A stretch of DNA of 64,000 bases from assembly GCA_947396885.1 (NCBI GenBank), contig OX377204.1:93816728-93880727 (forward strand), read 5' to 3'. Of this stretch, positions 33,391-45,907 are shown in pieces. The position numbers and the translations under genes were made by a program. Numbering within the stretch: the first letter of the stretch is position 1; each line of letters starts with the position of its first letter. Source of the stretch: Heligmosomoides polygyrus polygyrus (lineage: Eukaryota > Nematoda > Chromadorea > Rhabditida > Heligmosomidae). Under the pieces are notes generated by a model. The model made no database searches. It was given only the letters and a program-made list of their open reading frames with translations, and was not told where the DNA came from.

Positions 33391-36300
33391 ATGCACATGA
33401 TGGAGATAGGGCGTAATTGTGGAGCACTTATTGCGTCCACTCTACTGGACGGCATCTCTGTCCTTTGGTAGGTCGTTTTTCTCCAGATAAATTCTCGTTT
33501 TGGCGTTATATGGGTTGGGGGATGGGGAGGGAGTGACCCTGGCAGGCTTAGATATTTCCAACAGAACACAATATTTAGCTTTACCAGTAGAAGCTTTGCA
33601 CTAGGAACGTGCCAGAATACTGTACTCTAGTATGAGAAAGAAAAAATTCATTGTCATAAGTCCATACAACCCCAACCCCCTCAACTCGTATTGCGCCCTG
33701 TATTTTTCGGGTTTTCAGGTTTTGAATGATAATAGGCTTTTCTATCGTTTTTTTGTTAGATCCTATTCTTACAGTATTATCTGTTGTAACTGTGCTGTAC
33801 CATCTTGATTTTCTTTTTTGTTGTGGTTTTCGCAACAATTTCGTCGCTTGTTTGGTTTGCCAAGTGACTGCTTACGTCAACCAGCACCTTAACCTTGGAT
33901 CGTTCTTTTTCTCTTGATGTTGCTGTACTCAGGGTTTTCAATTGTGATAAAGATTCAATTTGTATTCGGAAGGTTGTCAGACAGCAAAAACACCACTATG
34001 GTAAGAAGAAACAAGTACACGTATGGGATGAGGAACGCTGCACCCATGGATAAGGCGAAGACGAGCTTTGCACAATTACTGCACAGCAAGCTGAATGAGA
34101 TTGTGATTAACCCCACTGGATGACCTTGCACTTGCTCATCAGAAGTTTCTCATTGTTCTGCAGACTCAAGGCAGCTACATTCCCGACTTTTCGAATCTGA
34201 TGTCCGAGCAGAAGGAGAAAGTTGCCAAAATATGTCTGTTGTGGGTGATCCATTTACCCACAGGATGGGCAAGGAATGTCATCGTCCCGACGTTCGGAAA
34301 TGATGTCGAACAAACTTTGACTGATTAGGTTGGTTACCACGACAAGCACCCATCCAAACACCAAATGATCACTCTCGAACTTGAACTGATGGCCAAGTTG
34401 TTGGCTTGGGGTGAGGAGCATTCCGATGAGTTTGAGAAACTCACACTCGATTCGTCTGCGTGGCAGACCCGTAGTCCGTTCTGAGCTGAATGTGACCCGC
34501 AGCACCTTAAACTGGTGGAGGAGCGCAATGCTAAAATGAGAGCTGCGGCAAATAAGTAGGTTTTTTTGTGTTTTATTACTACACAACAAGAATCAATAGC
34601 GAAACGGCAGTAAGCGAAGGTACTATAAAATAGTGAAAGACGAACAACGCTTCTGGTATAGAAGCGGAGGAATGAGAGGTAAATTGGAGTAGATCTCTGC
34701 TTTCCAGCAGTGGAGTATCGTGTGAGTTCAGCTTGTTAAACGAAATTTTTGTAGTTGTTCCAGCTTGAATTAGAAATGCTGGGGTGAATGAGGCGCTTGG
34801 TCGAGTAAACAAAACCATGATGTGTCACTCTGTTTGGCCGCTGCCTCAGGAAAAGAGGAAAAGGTCTAATGGTCAGACTAATGAACTCATAACTTAAGAT
34901 CCTGGGGAAGAAGAATGTCAAGAAATGACGACTTGCGTTGATCTTCTGATTTATCTAAGCACTGCACAGCCACGACTGCTTGCAAATCTCGCGTACAAAT
35001 TCTATTTCTTATTTGCGTTTTATGCCATTTCTATATTTTCCACGACTTCCACGACTTCGACTCCAACTCGCACCCGCACTAGACAAGCTCTAGGCCCTTG
35101 CCTCCACCTCGCTATACAGCCGAAGGCAACGATATGACTGCCTCTTTTGAAAGACCAAAGTCACATGCAGCCATACTTGACTAACCAAGAGATGAATACT
35201 GGCACAAGATACAAGAAGAACGAAGCCGTCTCGAATTCTTATGAGCAAATTGAATGGCACAAGTACGAATACTACTATGAAGCCGGCCTCACAAGAGGGA
35301 ACTGCCCTGCACTAGCCGAAACCACGGAATTAAAGATTTGTTGTGGAGAAAGGTATCTAACAACGAGGAATAGGAGAAAATAAGTCCAGCCTTAAGCGGT
35401 GACTTCGCGAAAACCTCAAAAATAAAGAGTCCTCTCGTTGTTCTGCCCAGACAAGTCTTTCGAAAGACGAATTCAAATTCCTGACCAGCAGCTATTAGTG
35501 AACACCGAGCAGATGATTGAAAACATTGTGAGGCTTATTCTGTTAATTTTATTGAATTTATTGGATTCTTTGGAACTACTCCAGAGGAAGAGGCGTTCTG
35601 CAGAAATCATCACATTTCAAGAACTGTTAACTATTCTAGTCTCTGAATACGATGAATGCGTCGAAACCTTAAGCATAAATAAAGGGTTCACCTAAAAACC
35701 TCATGCATTGCCCACTAGAAGAAATTTTGGATAGAGCAGGTGAGGTAAACAAGTGAACATTCGTGGGTTGAAGCCGTGAGATGCCAACGTGGATACGGCC
35801 ATGTAATTATCACATCGTGTCCTGCTGAGTGAGGTGTCCATCCTTGAGAATCCCTAAGTCGGTTTCTTACTGTTGTATTATTTGAAAAAAATTACTAACC
35901 GCTAACCAAGAACTGTGATGTATTTGTAGGCCTCAAGGAGTTGCTGTAACAGCGAAAGCTCGCCAATAAATGTTGAACTGTTCAGCTATTCTCAACTCAA
36001 CTGTTCGAAGCATCTCGTAAAAATACCGACGTTGTTGCTGACATTACCATTACAACAAATTATTGCTACTTTCTGCAAGGAGAGGTAGGTTTTATAAATA
36101 CACAAGATTTATATATTTAAATAAAAAATAAAGAAATAATTTTATACAAAACATAAAATAAAATAATAATAAATTAAAATGAATGTTTATTGTGTTCAGC
36201 GTGTTTATGTTCAATTGCAAAATGTATATTATGTTCAATTGTTAGGTTAAAATAGGTCAAAATACAACAATATATTACCCTGTACTGTACGAACAACTAA

Positions 36301-39300
36301 ATTAATTAGCTACCTTCTTCACTGAAGAGCCTCGGGGTAACTAATTTTAAACATGTTTTGTATGAAGGTAGAGGCGAAACAGAACATGTTTTAATGTTGG
36401 TGTTAGTTGTCAATGCTTTCGTTGTTAATGTCATTTGGTTACGATTGCTGTGCCGTTGAGTTTTGTGATGTTGGGGAACTATGAGATGTTATACATGTAT
36501 TACGTATAGATTTGCATATAATTTTATTAACTGATACGGTTACGACGTCGTCAACAATGGAACAACAGGGTAAGTTTATCTACCATGACCATGAGGATTC
36601 ACTTTCCACCTAAGACAATGTTTGAAAATGTAGGATTGAGGTGTTTGATTGGATAGGTAAATAATCCGTATCCTTGAACATCTTTTATGCCTCTGAAGAC
36701 GACAAACAGGCCGAAACATAAGGCCTCTCAATGAATTCGTCCACCTGTTAACCTCGTTTGGCACAGAAGCATCACAACAATAACAACGAGGTTCCTATAG
36801 AACCGAGAAAAGACACCGGTATAGAGGTATGGATTTATCATTCTGATGTAGCTCCTTACGCTGCTGTGGCACAGTCGGCTTACAAATTACTGTTGCTGCT
36901 CATACAGCTATACGCGGTCTATAGGACCCGTTATCATCACCAGCAGCCAGCCCTGCTGCTCTGTGGTATTTGTTGTGCCGCACCTCTAGCGGCGGAAAAA
37001 AAATTGCAGGACCGCAGCTGAGAGCACTGAAGCATGGTTTGAGCAATTTAATGGCAGCTGAACAAGGAGCGCTACTGCTAGAGGCCGATAAAACCCCAGC
37101 ACCGAGGAATTTGTAAACTTTGCTGCAATACAGTCGAGCAGCACACAACGTGAAGACATCCTAGAGAAGCACACTGATGAGGTGCCACGATCGCGCAGCA
37201 ATCAAAGAATGCAAATAACTTCATCAAATGGGATGTAGCAGTCACTGGCTGTTATTGTAGTCCTTTCCCTAGTGAGTTAATGCGCTGAGTATAGATCAGA
37301 TAACGCCAACTCCACCAGCTTGCAGGGCAAGGAACGACCCAGGACGGCGGACGGAGTGGTCGCCATAAGCAGTGCTTCCATATTACTGGGAGGAGGTCAT
37401 TCCTCATCGGATCCACAAGTCCGAAAAAACAACGCTGCTGCGCACGCTCCACCCCACACAAAATGCATCCCGGCCGGAAGAGAGGACCATGGAGACCTGC
37501 GGATGAGGTAATTTTTTATTGTGAAAAACAAATAGTAATAAGTATAAGTCGATCCTTCGTCCCGAATATTTCGAGGATGGAAAGTTTCGCTCAATCAGCG
37601 CTGGAGGATGCCGACTTTGTGGCATCGTTGAAAACCCAGGGGAGCAGTATCCCAGATCTTTCTGTGCTCAATCGTGAGCAGATGAGGAGGCTCGCCCGCA
37701 TTTGTATCACAAATAGTAATAGTTTTCTTGTGATTGTTATAAGGTGTATTGTACGATGGAAGGAAAAGTCACTCGTCAATACGTTTATAAGAGGTCTACT
37801 CCCCCGAACCAGTTGCAACCTTGGTGTCCTGAGATCCACAACATTAATATACGACACGATTTACGTTACCCTTGCCGTGGCGAGTGGTGTACCACCGAGA
37901 GTTATTTTTGGGAGGCGAGGACTAGGATCAGCTGATTGACATACTTTATGTAAGTTGAATGTGTTGTGTGGTGAGTAATACTGGAGTATCACTTATCAGG
38001 TTACATATAAAACACCCTCGCCTCCCAGCAGGATGCCGTTGGAGCTCAGCTGTCGTCGGCAGCAGAGGCGGTCATGACAAATACTCTTTCCACAAGAGTG
38101 TATTCTTTTCGTCACAAAAAACCCCTATCAGTTATCATGATATTATTTTTTTATCACAAAAAACCGGAATTGATACCGAACTCTAGGTGCTTCCGTTTTT
38201 CTAGTTGCTCGAAAGTGATTTCCTTACCCCATCGGAATCACACCATAGTTATACTGCTCGCCAAACCGATCACTGCATCCAAGATAGCAATAAAGTTTTT
38301 TGCTTAAGTCTCTTTCAGTTAATTCATACACCAATTTTAAATCTCATTACACGTTTATTTGTGATGGCAATCTCCTTATACTTAGGCTTTCGAATTGCTG
38401 CAGAACACTAGGCCCTGCTGATAAAGTTGCAGTGCATACTGATAATTTGCTTCTCTTGTTTCACCATTGTTCTTTATGGCGCACGTTGTGCATAAATAAA
38501 TAAAATAAAATAAAATAAAATAAAATAAAATAATCAGTTGCCGCAAATTTACCCAGCACAGCAAAAGTCCCCAGAAACCTCCGATCACCTCGACCATTTC
38601 TAGTTCAACCTTCGATTGCATTCTCTGGAACCTCGCCGAAAACCAAAGATGCTTTCGCTTTTAAAATTCTGAGTGGGATGTTGTCAAAGAATGGCTCAAA
38701 ACTTTATCGAATTGCAATCTTACGAACTAGAACCGTGAAAATCATCTAGAACACTCAAAAAAGAGACTGAGGTCTAACTCATTTACTTGTAGAGCAGGAT
38801 TTTTATTCGTCTTTGAAAAGTGCAGTAGAATTAATCCCTCCTTGTTTTCTAATTTTCGACGTAAAGCTAGGTATCGACTCATATGTTATAGTTGGTTGTG
38901 TTGTGTTGACTGATTGCGTTTTTCTCTTATGTCTACCTTATGTAGCGTATTGAATAAATAAACGAATAAACCCATTCTATGTACTTCTTTCCGATCGAAA
39001 GGTTCTACACCTTCACAATGAGCTACCCATCGCTTCACTATCCTGCCTTGCTCTGCAACAGTCTCAATTCAACAGTATAACCAATTGAAATGGGACGCTG
39101 CCGTACTATTGGAAGTAATGAAGTTCAACAACTCTTAGCGAGAGTTTCACGAGGTGATGCAAGGAGGAAATGATAAATTGTAAATTTCACAGCTTACGTA
39201 TCCTCCAAACCTGCAGTCCACGAAGCCCACAAAGCTGCAGCCCTAGGAGCACACGGAGCCGCAGCCCACGGGGTCGCTGCAGCCGCGACGGAAGTCCCGT

Positions 39301-39450
39301 GAAGAAACACCGAGGAAGGAGCAGAGCACCTCAGACACAGTGAGGAAAAAAGATAATAAATTGTTGATTTAAAAAGATGTTTGGAATGATTAAGGGAACG
39401 GAAGCGGCAGACAAAGCAGTCGGGGTGAAGCCCATCCCATCATTACCCCT

Positions 39451-40214
39451 CTGCACTCTGTAGTGACCGGTTTGGTCACTACGGGAGGATCTAGAGGCTG
39501 AATATTGTTCAGGTCCTATCGACAGACATCGCAGTGCTACGCCGAACATAAAGATTGTTAAAGCAAACTAAGCCGTTTCAGCGTCTAATCTTCATGCAGG
39601 ACGTCATGACCCAAGCTGTTTTCTTGCAGGCTTCTCGCAAGATTTTCAATCCTTTCCAGTCGTTTTACGTCAGATTCTTAACTTAGCAACTGTGGGCAAT
39701 TTTTGTGTAGCCATCGCTACAGAAAATTGCTGCCGCAGTAGAGCCGTTTGCTTTGTCTGACGCCGTTCTTTGTCTTATTTTTCTTAGAGCTTCCCCTTCT
39801 TCAGCAAGAATTTATAATTAAAAACGCTTGAGCTGAACTTTAACCCAAATTTTGACTTCAGCTTTGTTTCTCATATTCCTGCTTGGTCCAGGTCGTAGAT
39901 GGATTGTCGGGGGCGCCTAACATTTGAAAATTCAGCCTTAAGATTCTCTACGCTTGCATAGCTGCTCGTGGAGAGTAGTGTTTTCCAGAGCACAACACAC
40001 TTTGATGGCCAACTAAGTAATCTGACAGCTCTTAATTATTGCATTTTCTCTCATATTGTGTTTGTGTGTATGTTGTTTCTTTGTTCTTTAGTTCTGAGTG
40101 AATCCTCTACTCCGGCTTACCCGGTTACACCAGTGTTACTCCTGCCGATTTTATATTAGTTTCAATTACATAGTGTTGCGATCGTTGTTCGTGCTCCTTG
40201 TTATCGCGCACGTT
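39451..40214. other. No recognised gene or element
   Basis: Short ORFs only, with no motif. It starts with a small palindrome agtgaccggtttggtcact at 39461-39479. Confidence 0.4.
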
Positions 40215-41247
40215 CCCCGCCGTTTTTTCAACGATTCACTGCAGATTTCGCCGGCGGTCTCTTGCATAGCGCTGCACAGCTTTCGAAAGAGAATGATTTG
40301 CTCTATCAGAACATGTATTGCATTTCTTTTCTCATCTTGTCTTGAATTTTGTCAATTTTTAGGTCGTTGAAGTGAAAAGTGAAAAAGTGAAAAAGTAGTA
40401 GTGAAAAAGTAAAAGTATTTGCGCACTTGTTCTCTGCGCTTAGGTTTGTAATTTTTTGCGCAGTTTTTTATAGCACTTTGAAGACAATGTTCTGTACTAC
40501 AAGAATGTGTGTTAGTGCTAATTGCTCATTTGTCCTTTATTGATTTTTAGGTCATCAAATTGGGACGTCCGAAGGAGGGTGGTTATTTTTGCCGACAGTT
40601 CCTGCTCTGTGGTTGGACTTTTTGGGTTGGTGCTATATGTCGTTCGAAAGAGAATGTTTTGCTCTATAAGACTATGTGTTGCGTTTATTGATTTCTATTG
40701 AATGTCAACAAATGCCAAAAAGAGAAAAATCGTCTTCACCAACAACTCCATCTCCTTCTTCAGTTGTTGATATTCGACAGAAATCAGCGTGAGCCAATAA
40801 ACGCGACACAAATTCTTACTGAGCAACACATCCTCTTCCAAACGACATATAACACCAAGCAAAAAAGTTCTACCACAGAACCGGAGTTTTGGTAAAAATT
40901 CGGACGGAAAATTCGGAATTCCCAATTTGATGGCCTAAAAATCAGTAACGGGCAAGTGAGAAAATAGGACCAACACATATTCTTGTAGCACAGAACATTG
41001 TCTTTCAAGTGCTATAAAAAACTGCGCAAAAATTACAAAACCTAAGCGGAGACAACAAGTGCGCAAATGGCTAGTTTTTCACTTTTTCACTTTTCACTTC
41101 AACGACCTAAAAATTGACAAAATCCATGATGAAAAAAGAAATGCAATACATGTTCTGATAGAGCAAATCATTCTCTTTCGAAAGCTATGCAGCGATTGCA
41201 AGAGACAGCCAGCGAAATCTGCAGTGAATCGTTGAAAAAACGGCGGG
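40215..41247. repeat. 1-kb palindrome with ~490-bp arms
   Basis: The left arm begins ccgccgttttttcaacg (40219) and the right arm ends cgttgaaaaaacggcggg (41230-41247). Reading the right arm backwards follows the left through tttcgaaagagaatgattt, cagaacatgtattgcattt, tttttaggtcgttgaagtg, gcgcagttttttatagcact and ttgatttttaggtcat. The unpaired centre is around 40735-40770. Each arm also holds about three diverged direct repeats of 170-200 bp containing gagaatg..ttgctct. No transposase and no target duplication were resolved. Confidence 0.9.
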
Positions 41248-41260
41248 ACTTATGGGAACA

Positions 41261-41263
<3 letters not shown>

Positions 41264-41323
<60 letters not shown>

Positions 41324-41334
41324 TATATATATAT

Positions 41335-41365
<31 letters not shown>

Positions 41366-41366
41366 T
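41264..41366. repeat. (TA)n microsatellite
   Basis: Nearly uninterrupted TA/TATA repeats with a few tttata and acata variants. It adjoins the right end of the 1-kb palindrome. Confidence 0.95.
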
Positions 41367-41429
41367 CAAAGCCATTAGAAACACTCTAACAATATGTTGG
41401 ATACATTCCAATATTAAGCTTCTGAACTT

Positions 41430-42060
41430 AGTTTCGATGTCAACAAGGAGTATGCTGTTTTGCATATTGTGAAGAAAGCGCTTTGAAATACTCTATCAGT
41501 GGTGCATTTATTCGGTGAATGTGACATCGTTGAAGGCCTTGTTGTCTTCGTAGATCCAAAACTTAATTTTTCGAGACATGTTAAAAATTACGCAGAAGGC
41601 CAACGCTGCTCTTTACTTTATATTTGCCATATATATAGCGATAATCCTGGAATTCTGCTCTAGTTATATAAAACGTACGCTCTTCCTCATTTGGAGCACT
41701 GTTCACAAATCACACTGCGAAGAAATTTATCACAAGCTTATAAAACTCCAAAAAGCTTTCACAAAACTTGTTTACAGTCGACAGTCAAAACTTGTTTACG
41801 GCATTTTTTTTTGAGAAATTTGCCAACTTATGAAGAATGTCTGAGGTATTAGGGCTTAAATTCTTGTTGCACAGAATACTTCGTGGCGAGCTCAAAATTC
41901 GTGCTAGCAAGTACTGAATAATCAGACTTTGCGTCTGCGATCTCATGGGTTTAGCCTCCACTACTCGATAAGTCAGACGAAAAATTAACCCAGTTATATA
42001 ACTTTGTTTTTTTTACAGAGTAACACGATGGTTCAGACACTTGCAAAGGAAAATTCTAAA
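41430..42060 (+). mobile_element. CR1/Jockey-like LINE relic (RT C-terminus)
   Basis: Shifted frames read VEGLVVFVDPKLNFSRHVK, KTYALPHLEHCSQ, YHKLIKLQKAFTKLVYSRQ and GLKFLLHRILRGELKI. This is the usual order downstream of the YADD box in CR1-like reverse transcriptases (LG..FD..L.F..H, then YK.YV.P.LEY...W, then IQR.FTK, then RR...DL). Several frameshifts and stops. The catalytic core is absent. Confidence 0.75.
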
Positions 42061-42645
42061 TGCAGAAAACAGTAGAATTTTCAAGGAAAGGTCGAATAAA
42101 TTAGATGTATTACGGGTTTCAGGAAATCCGACAAATTTATTGCCTACGCAAAAACCTCCGCAAACAAGACGATCCACTTCTGAAATGTTGCCGAATATTT
42201 AGCTCCATTGTTGTGAATTTCTCTGCATTTGTTCCTACCATCTGGCTCCCGTTTGATACTCGCGTCGTTAGTAATTACTATCTTATGAAAAAAGTCTAAA
42301 AGCGCCCCTTGAATGACAATATTACCGATATCCCGCTTCTTAACCGTCCTCGCGTAAACAGCCTCCCTTTCATAGAATTCATCACTCAACATATTTCAGA
42401 TGTTTTTTCCTTCTAGTACTTTTACGAAATTACTGTTCCACTTACTATAAGGAGAGGTCAACAATTGACTTGATCTTTACCAACTGTTCACTTGGGCCTG
42501 GGTTTTACCCCTGGAGTTCGTACCAGATCAAAGAGGCTCCTGAATTGCCGGCCCAGCATCCGTTAGATGCATTGCGCAGAGTGACCTCTGCTTTCTCCCG
42601 CTTCTTCCATAGCACGTAAAACACGTTTCCACCTAATCTCTACAC
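42061..42645. other. No recognised gene or element
   Basis: Short ORFs without motifs. It separates the LINE relic on the left from the Penelope-like relic on the right. Confidence 0.4.
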
Positions 42646-42649
42646 TACT

Positions 42650-43340
42650 ATTTGAAATGTTTATATTGCGTAAGTTGCTCTCAGCTGTAGACCAAGATTG
42701 GTATCGACCTTTTATTAGGCTTACGTTTCGGCGATGTCGCCTTCGTCAGAGCCTGGAAAAGTCGAGTTCATTTGAAAAACTACTCGCCCAAATGCTATTT
42801 CATCCTACAGGAGTGAATTCCGAAGGAGACAAGGAGTCAGGAAGCAATGTCGTAGAGCATAGTAACGCTAACCTTAGCGGTTGGGTCGAAGTGATCCAAC
42901 AGTCACCCGTAGCTGGAGGTGGGCTAACTCGGATGGGTTTGCGAGCTTATATCGACTGACCACCTTCCCCAGGGACCCCCTTGAGCACGACCAAGTAGGT
43001 CAAACCCGCAGAGGTCGACGTAGGGCGCCAGATCTTGCGTCACCGCGATGCACTTCCCCTTGCGGTTGATTTTTGGATTTCTGGCCGCGATCCGCAACGC
43101 TTCGAGAGTTCTGCGTACCGTGACGTCGCGCTCGCGTGCCAAGAGCGTGACCGCCACTCAACCATTGCGCTATCGTGGCTCCGGACCCTATGCTCCCCAA
43201 CGGAGTAGACACATTAGATCTTCTTAGCCCATTCAAGTGCTCCTTAACCCTGGTGCAAAGCGGTCTTCCCGTCTCCCCTATATACTCATCCCCGCATTGA
43301 CTGCATGTAATGAGGTACACCACCCCCGATGTCATACAGT
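42650..43340 (-). mobile_element. Penelope-like retroelement 3' part with GIY-YIG domain
   Basis: Minus strand from 43335: SGVVYLITCSQCGDEYIGETGRP then CTRVKEHLNG, a GIY-YIG endonuclease start with the conserved YIGETGR motif. After a frameshift near 43150 it continues AVTLLARERDVTVRR, IAARNPKINRKG and DLAPYVDL. The 3' non-coding end contains ggctctgacgaaggcgacat and cgccgaaacgtaag. The reverse transcriptase part is not in the window. Penelope-like elements are the known carriers of RT fused to GIY-YIG. Confidence 0.75.
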
Positions 43341-43659
43341 CACCTGCACTTCCAAACGGGCAGACAACACAGGATATTGCGCTCTAAGCGCTTATAAATT
43401 ATGCTGGAACTCGGATAGGGCTTCTTTTTCGGCTCGTAACTGTCTATACATTACGTAGTATAGGGACGCTACTAATGGAGGTGTCAAAGATCGGTGTAGC
43501 CAGATGGTCATTTCTGAAAGAGGTAGGCTACTAATTCGAGTTCATTCTACTGTTGTTTTTTAAAGATTTTTTGCTTGTTCTACGATTTCGTTGGCGTTGT
43601 GTTGCACCTTCGAGTGCGATTAAATAAATTAATAATTTCATAAATATTGCATATTCAGA

Positions 43660-45065
43660 CTGTCACACAACTCATCGAAAGGTGCCACGAATACCACACT
43701 CCACTTGTCCTTGTCTTAGCAGATTATCGGAAAGCGTTCGACTTTGTGGAAACCAACGCCATCAGCAACCTTTGTTGCACCGACGATATTGTTCTCATCT
43801 CTACCAGGGAAGCATAAGTCGAGGAAATGCTGAACAAATGCAATGTGGCAGGTATGAAAATTGGATTGGACATGAATATGTCCAAAACGCAATTTATGGT
43901 CAACCATTGGTGTGACACGGGAAACGTGAGGTTAAATGGAGTCGCTCTACAACAGGTCGACTCCTACGTCTATCTGGGAAGGGAGCTGAACATGGATAAC
44001 GACCTCGCTCCTGAAATCGCCCGCAGGAAATGCGCAGCATGGGCAGCCTTCAGTCCCATTCGCGAAGTCACCGATCAGGACAAGGATGCTGGCCTGAGGG
44101 CCTCGATATTCAACGCCTCTGCACTGCCTGCGATGTGTTACGCGACAGAAACCTTTTCCGACAACAAGACCATACGCATCGGGCACTTGAGAGATGTCTT
44201 CTGAAGACAAGCCTTCGTCACGGGGGCAGACATAACTCCAACGCCGCGTGAACCCCCTTGGCATCGCGTACGGTGCGCGACAAAATTGGACGAGTTGTCG
44301 CGGTCCGACAGCTTCCGACAGGGACGGCTATTGACTAGTGATAGTGCGAAAGTGCGATGGGCGACGTCGATCCCGCTTCTACTGGGGGGAGGGGGTGAGC
44401 GCACTATTCCGTAGCTTTTCCCTTAATTCTAACTTTGCGCCACACCTGACCGTCACCTACTCACTTGACATAGTTCACATGTAATACCATTGGCAAGCAC
44501 CCCTTTGCCAAACACTAAAGCACCTCAGTATTTTCCGATCTACAAGCAGAAACAGAGGCATTTTACTGCTTCCTTTTTCTTCCACGTGCTTCCGCCGAGA
44601 GAGTTCGTCTTTCATTTCATTTGAGGCTCCCTGTGGTGGTAGTAGGAGTGGTTGAGCATGCTAAGGTAACTAAGTTGTTTGATGGAGCAATAAATGTCAA
44701 AAAAAGTAGTGGAGGCGCTTAAACAATGGCAAGATTTTGTGCTGCGTGGCTAACCGTGCGTCACCAAGCGCACGTCCGCGTTCCAGCGCCACGTCATCGC
44801 ATGCGACTAGCGCGCGACGTCGCGTTGGAGCTACGTCCTGGAGCCGCCTTTGTAAGCAATGGCAAGAAGGCCTACGGAGCTCGGAGCTACGGGATAAGTC
44901 GCAATTAGCAGACCCGCTGCAGTACATGAAGAAGTCAAAATATCGCTGGGCCGGATACCTGCTTCGACGAAAGAACGATAGATGGAGCATACATGTCACG
45001 AATGGATTCCAGGAGACCATAAGAGACCGCCAACAAAATGAGGATTCTCAAGATCTTTCAGAGAG
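43660..45065 (+). mobile_element. RTE-clade LINE relic with internal deletion
   Basis: + strand: VLVLADYRKAFDFVETNAIS, then directly CTDDIVLIS (degenerate catalytic box near 43780), a stop at 43817, then EEMLNKCNVAGMKIGLDMN, SKTQFMV and QQVDSYVYLGRELNM. The usual stretch between the KAFD and ADD boxes is missing. Farther on, 44930-45010 gives KYRWAGYLLRRKNDRWS, the RTE C-terminal IRWAGH..R-type motif. Dead copy. Confidence 0.8.
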
Positions 45066-45392
45066 CAGAGTCTGCCTAACTGGATGCAAGCCGCCAGCGA
45101 TCGAGCGAAGAGTTGTGGTCCCCCCTGAGAAGACCTCCAGCCGACGAAGGGGCCATCAAAGTATCAAAGAAGGTAAGTATATAGCAACAAATGTACAGTG
45201 GGAATGGTATATCCTTTTGGTGCACCTGGACTCTATTGCTCAACCATTCCGATACAAGCGCTTCAGATCGGTGTGGAAACATCTACAGACGCGCAGATGC
45301 GATCAACGTTCACACAACAGAATCATAAGCGGGGTGGAAAGTGGAAATACTGCGGCTTGAAATTGTACTGTAGAAGCTGTACTTGTACTTCC

Positions 45393-45582
45393 TGGGGCCA
45401 GATTCATTACGGCTTACAGAGATCTAATGGAGAAATTACTACCGAAATTTCTGATAATGCCAACATTTCAACATATCGTCTGTTGACAAGCCGCGTTAAT
45501 TCGCGTTTTTTTTTCAGGCATTTCGGCTGTAATTTCTCCGTTAAATCTCTGTAAGGCGTTGATGAATCCGGTCCCTGGATGT
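45393..45582. mobile_element. MITE, ~190 bp, CCGGATTCATCAACG family
   Basis: The left end cctggggccagattcatta and the right end gttgatgaatccggtccctg are inverted, continuing inward for about 65 bp through cttacagagatctaatggag and gagaaattac. The central spacer is about 60 bp. The termini match the MITE at 16612 and the foldback at 20885. Confidence 0.85.
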
Positions 45583-45907
45583 ACTGCATTTTATTTTGTC
45601 TTGCACAAACTTCGTATGAAGTGTTTTTTATACTGCGGCGATAAATTATTTCATTTGGCTTCGTTTTCGTGCGTAGTAGGCGTTGCTGACATGTACGACA
45701 CGGCGACGTAGTTGGTGCAACTTGGCGCAAAAAAGCAGCTATCGACAGCAAAAGAACTACCTCACAGAACGCTGTCGCAACAGGTACCAACGAAGCCAAT
45801 CTTTCGTTTTCTGCTCGTTGTTGCATCTCCTCAAACAACTCATCGTCGATTTCTTTCGCTTGCATAATCAAATCCTTAATGACGTCGATATATCGAAGAA
45901 GAAAAAA

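Larger units (their letters stand above)
31330..39450. repeat. Segmental duplication, copy 2
   Basis: Parallel to 24640-31310, with a hAT-like insertion at 31943-33390 and other indels. Some blocks remain almost identical, for example ccctgctgctctgtggtat at 29403 and 36951. Others have drifted strongly. The YYWEEVIPHRIHKSEK reading at 37381 shifts frame where copy 1 stays open, so if that stretch is coding, copy 2 is the pseudogene. The 27640-28130 part has a counterpart at 35220-35690, where an 85-codon ORF ends VSEYDECVETLS and copy 1 has ASEYDEFVETLG; this may be an old gag-like or host exon. Confidence 0.8.

Noticed and set aside
41187..41465. ORFs of repeated Ile-Tyr
   Set aside because: Translations of the TA microsatellite.
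45407..45871. 154-codon ORF on the minus strand as a gene
   Set aside because: Its lower part is MITE sequence (45393-45582). Only the upper part (IMQAKEIDDELFEEMQQRAE) looks protein-like, and it could be a further exon only through a very short intron with a weak donor.
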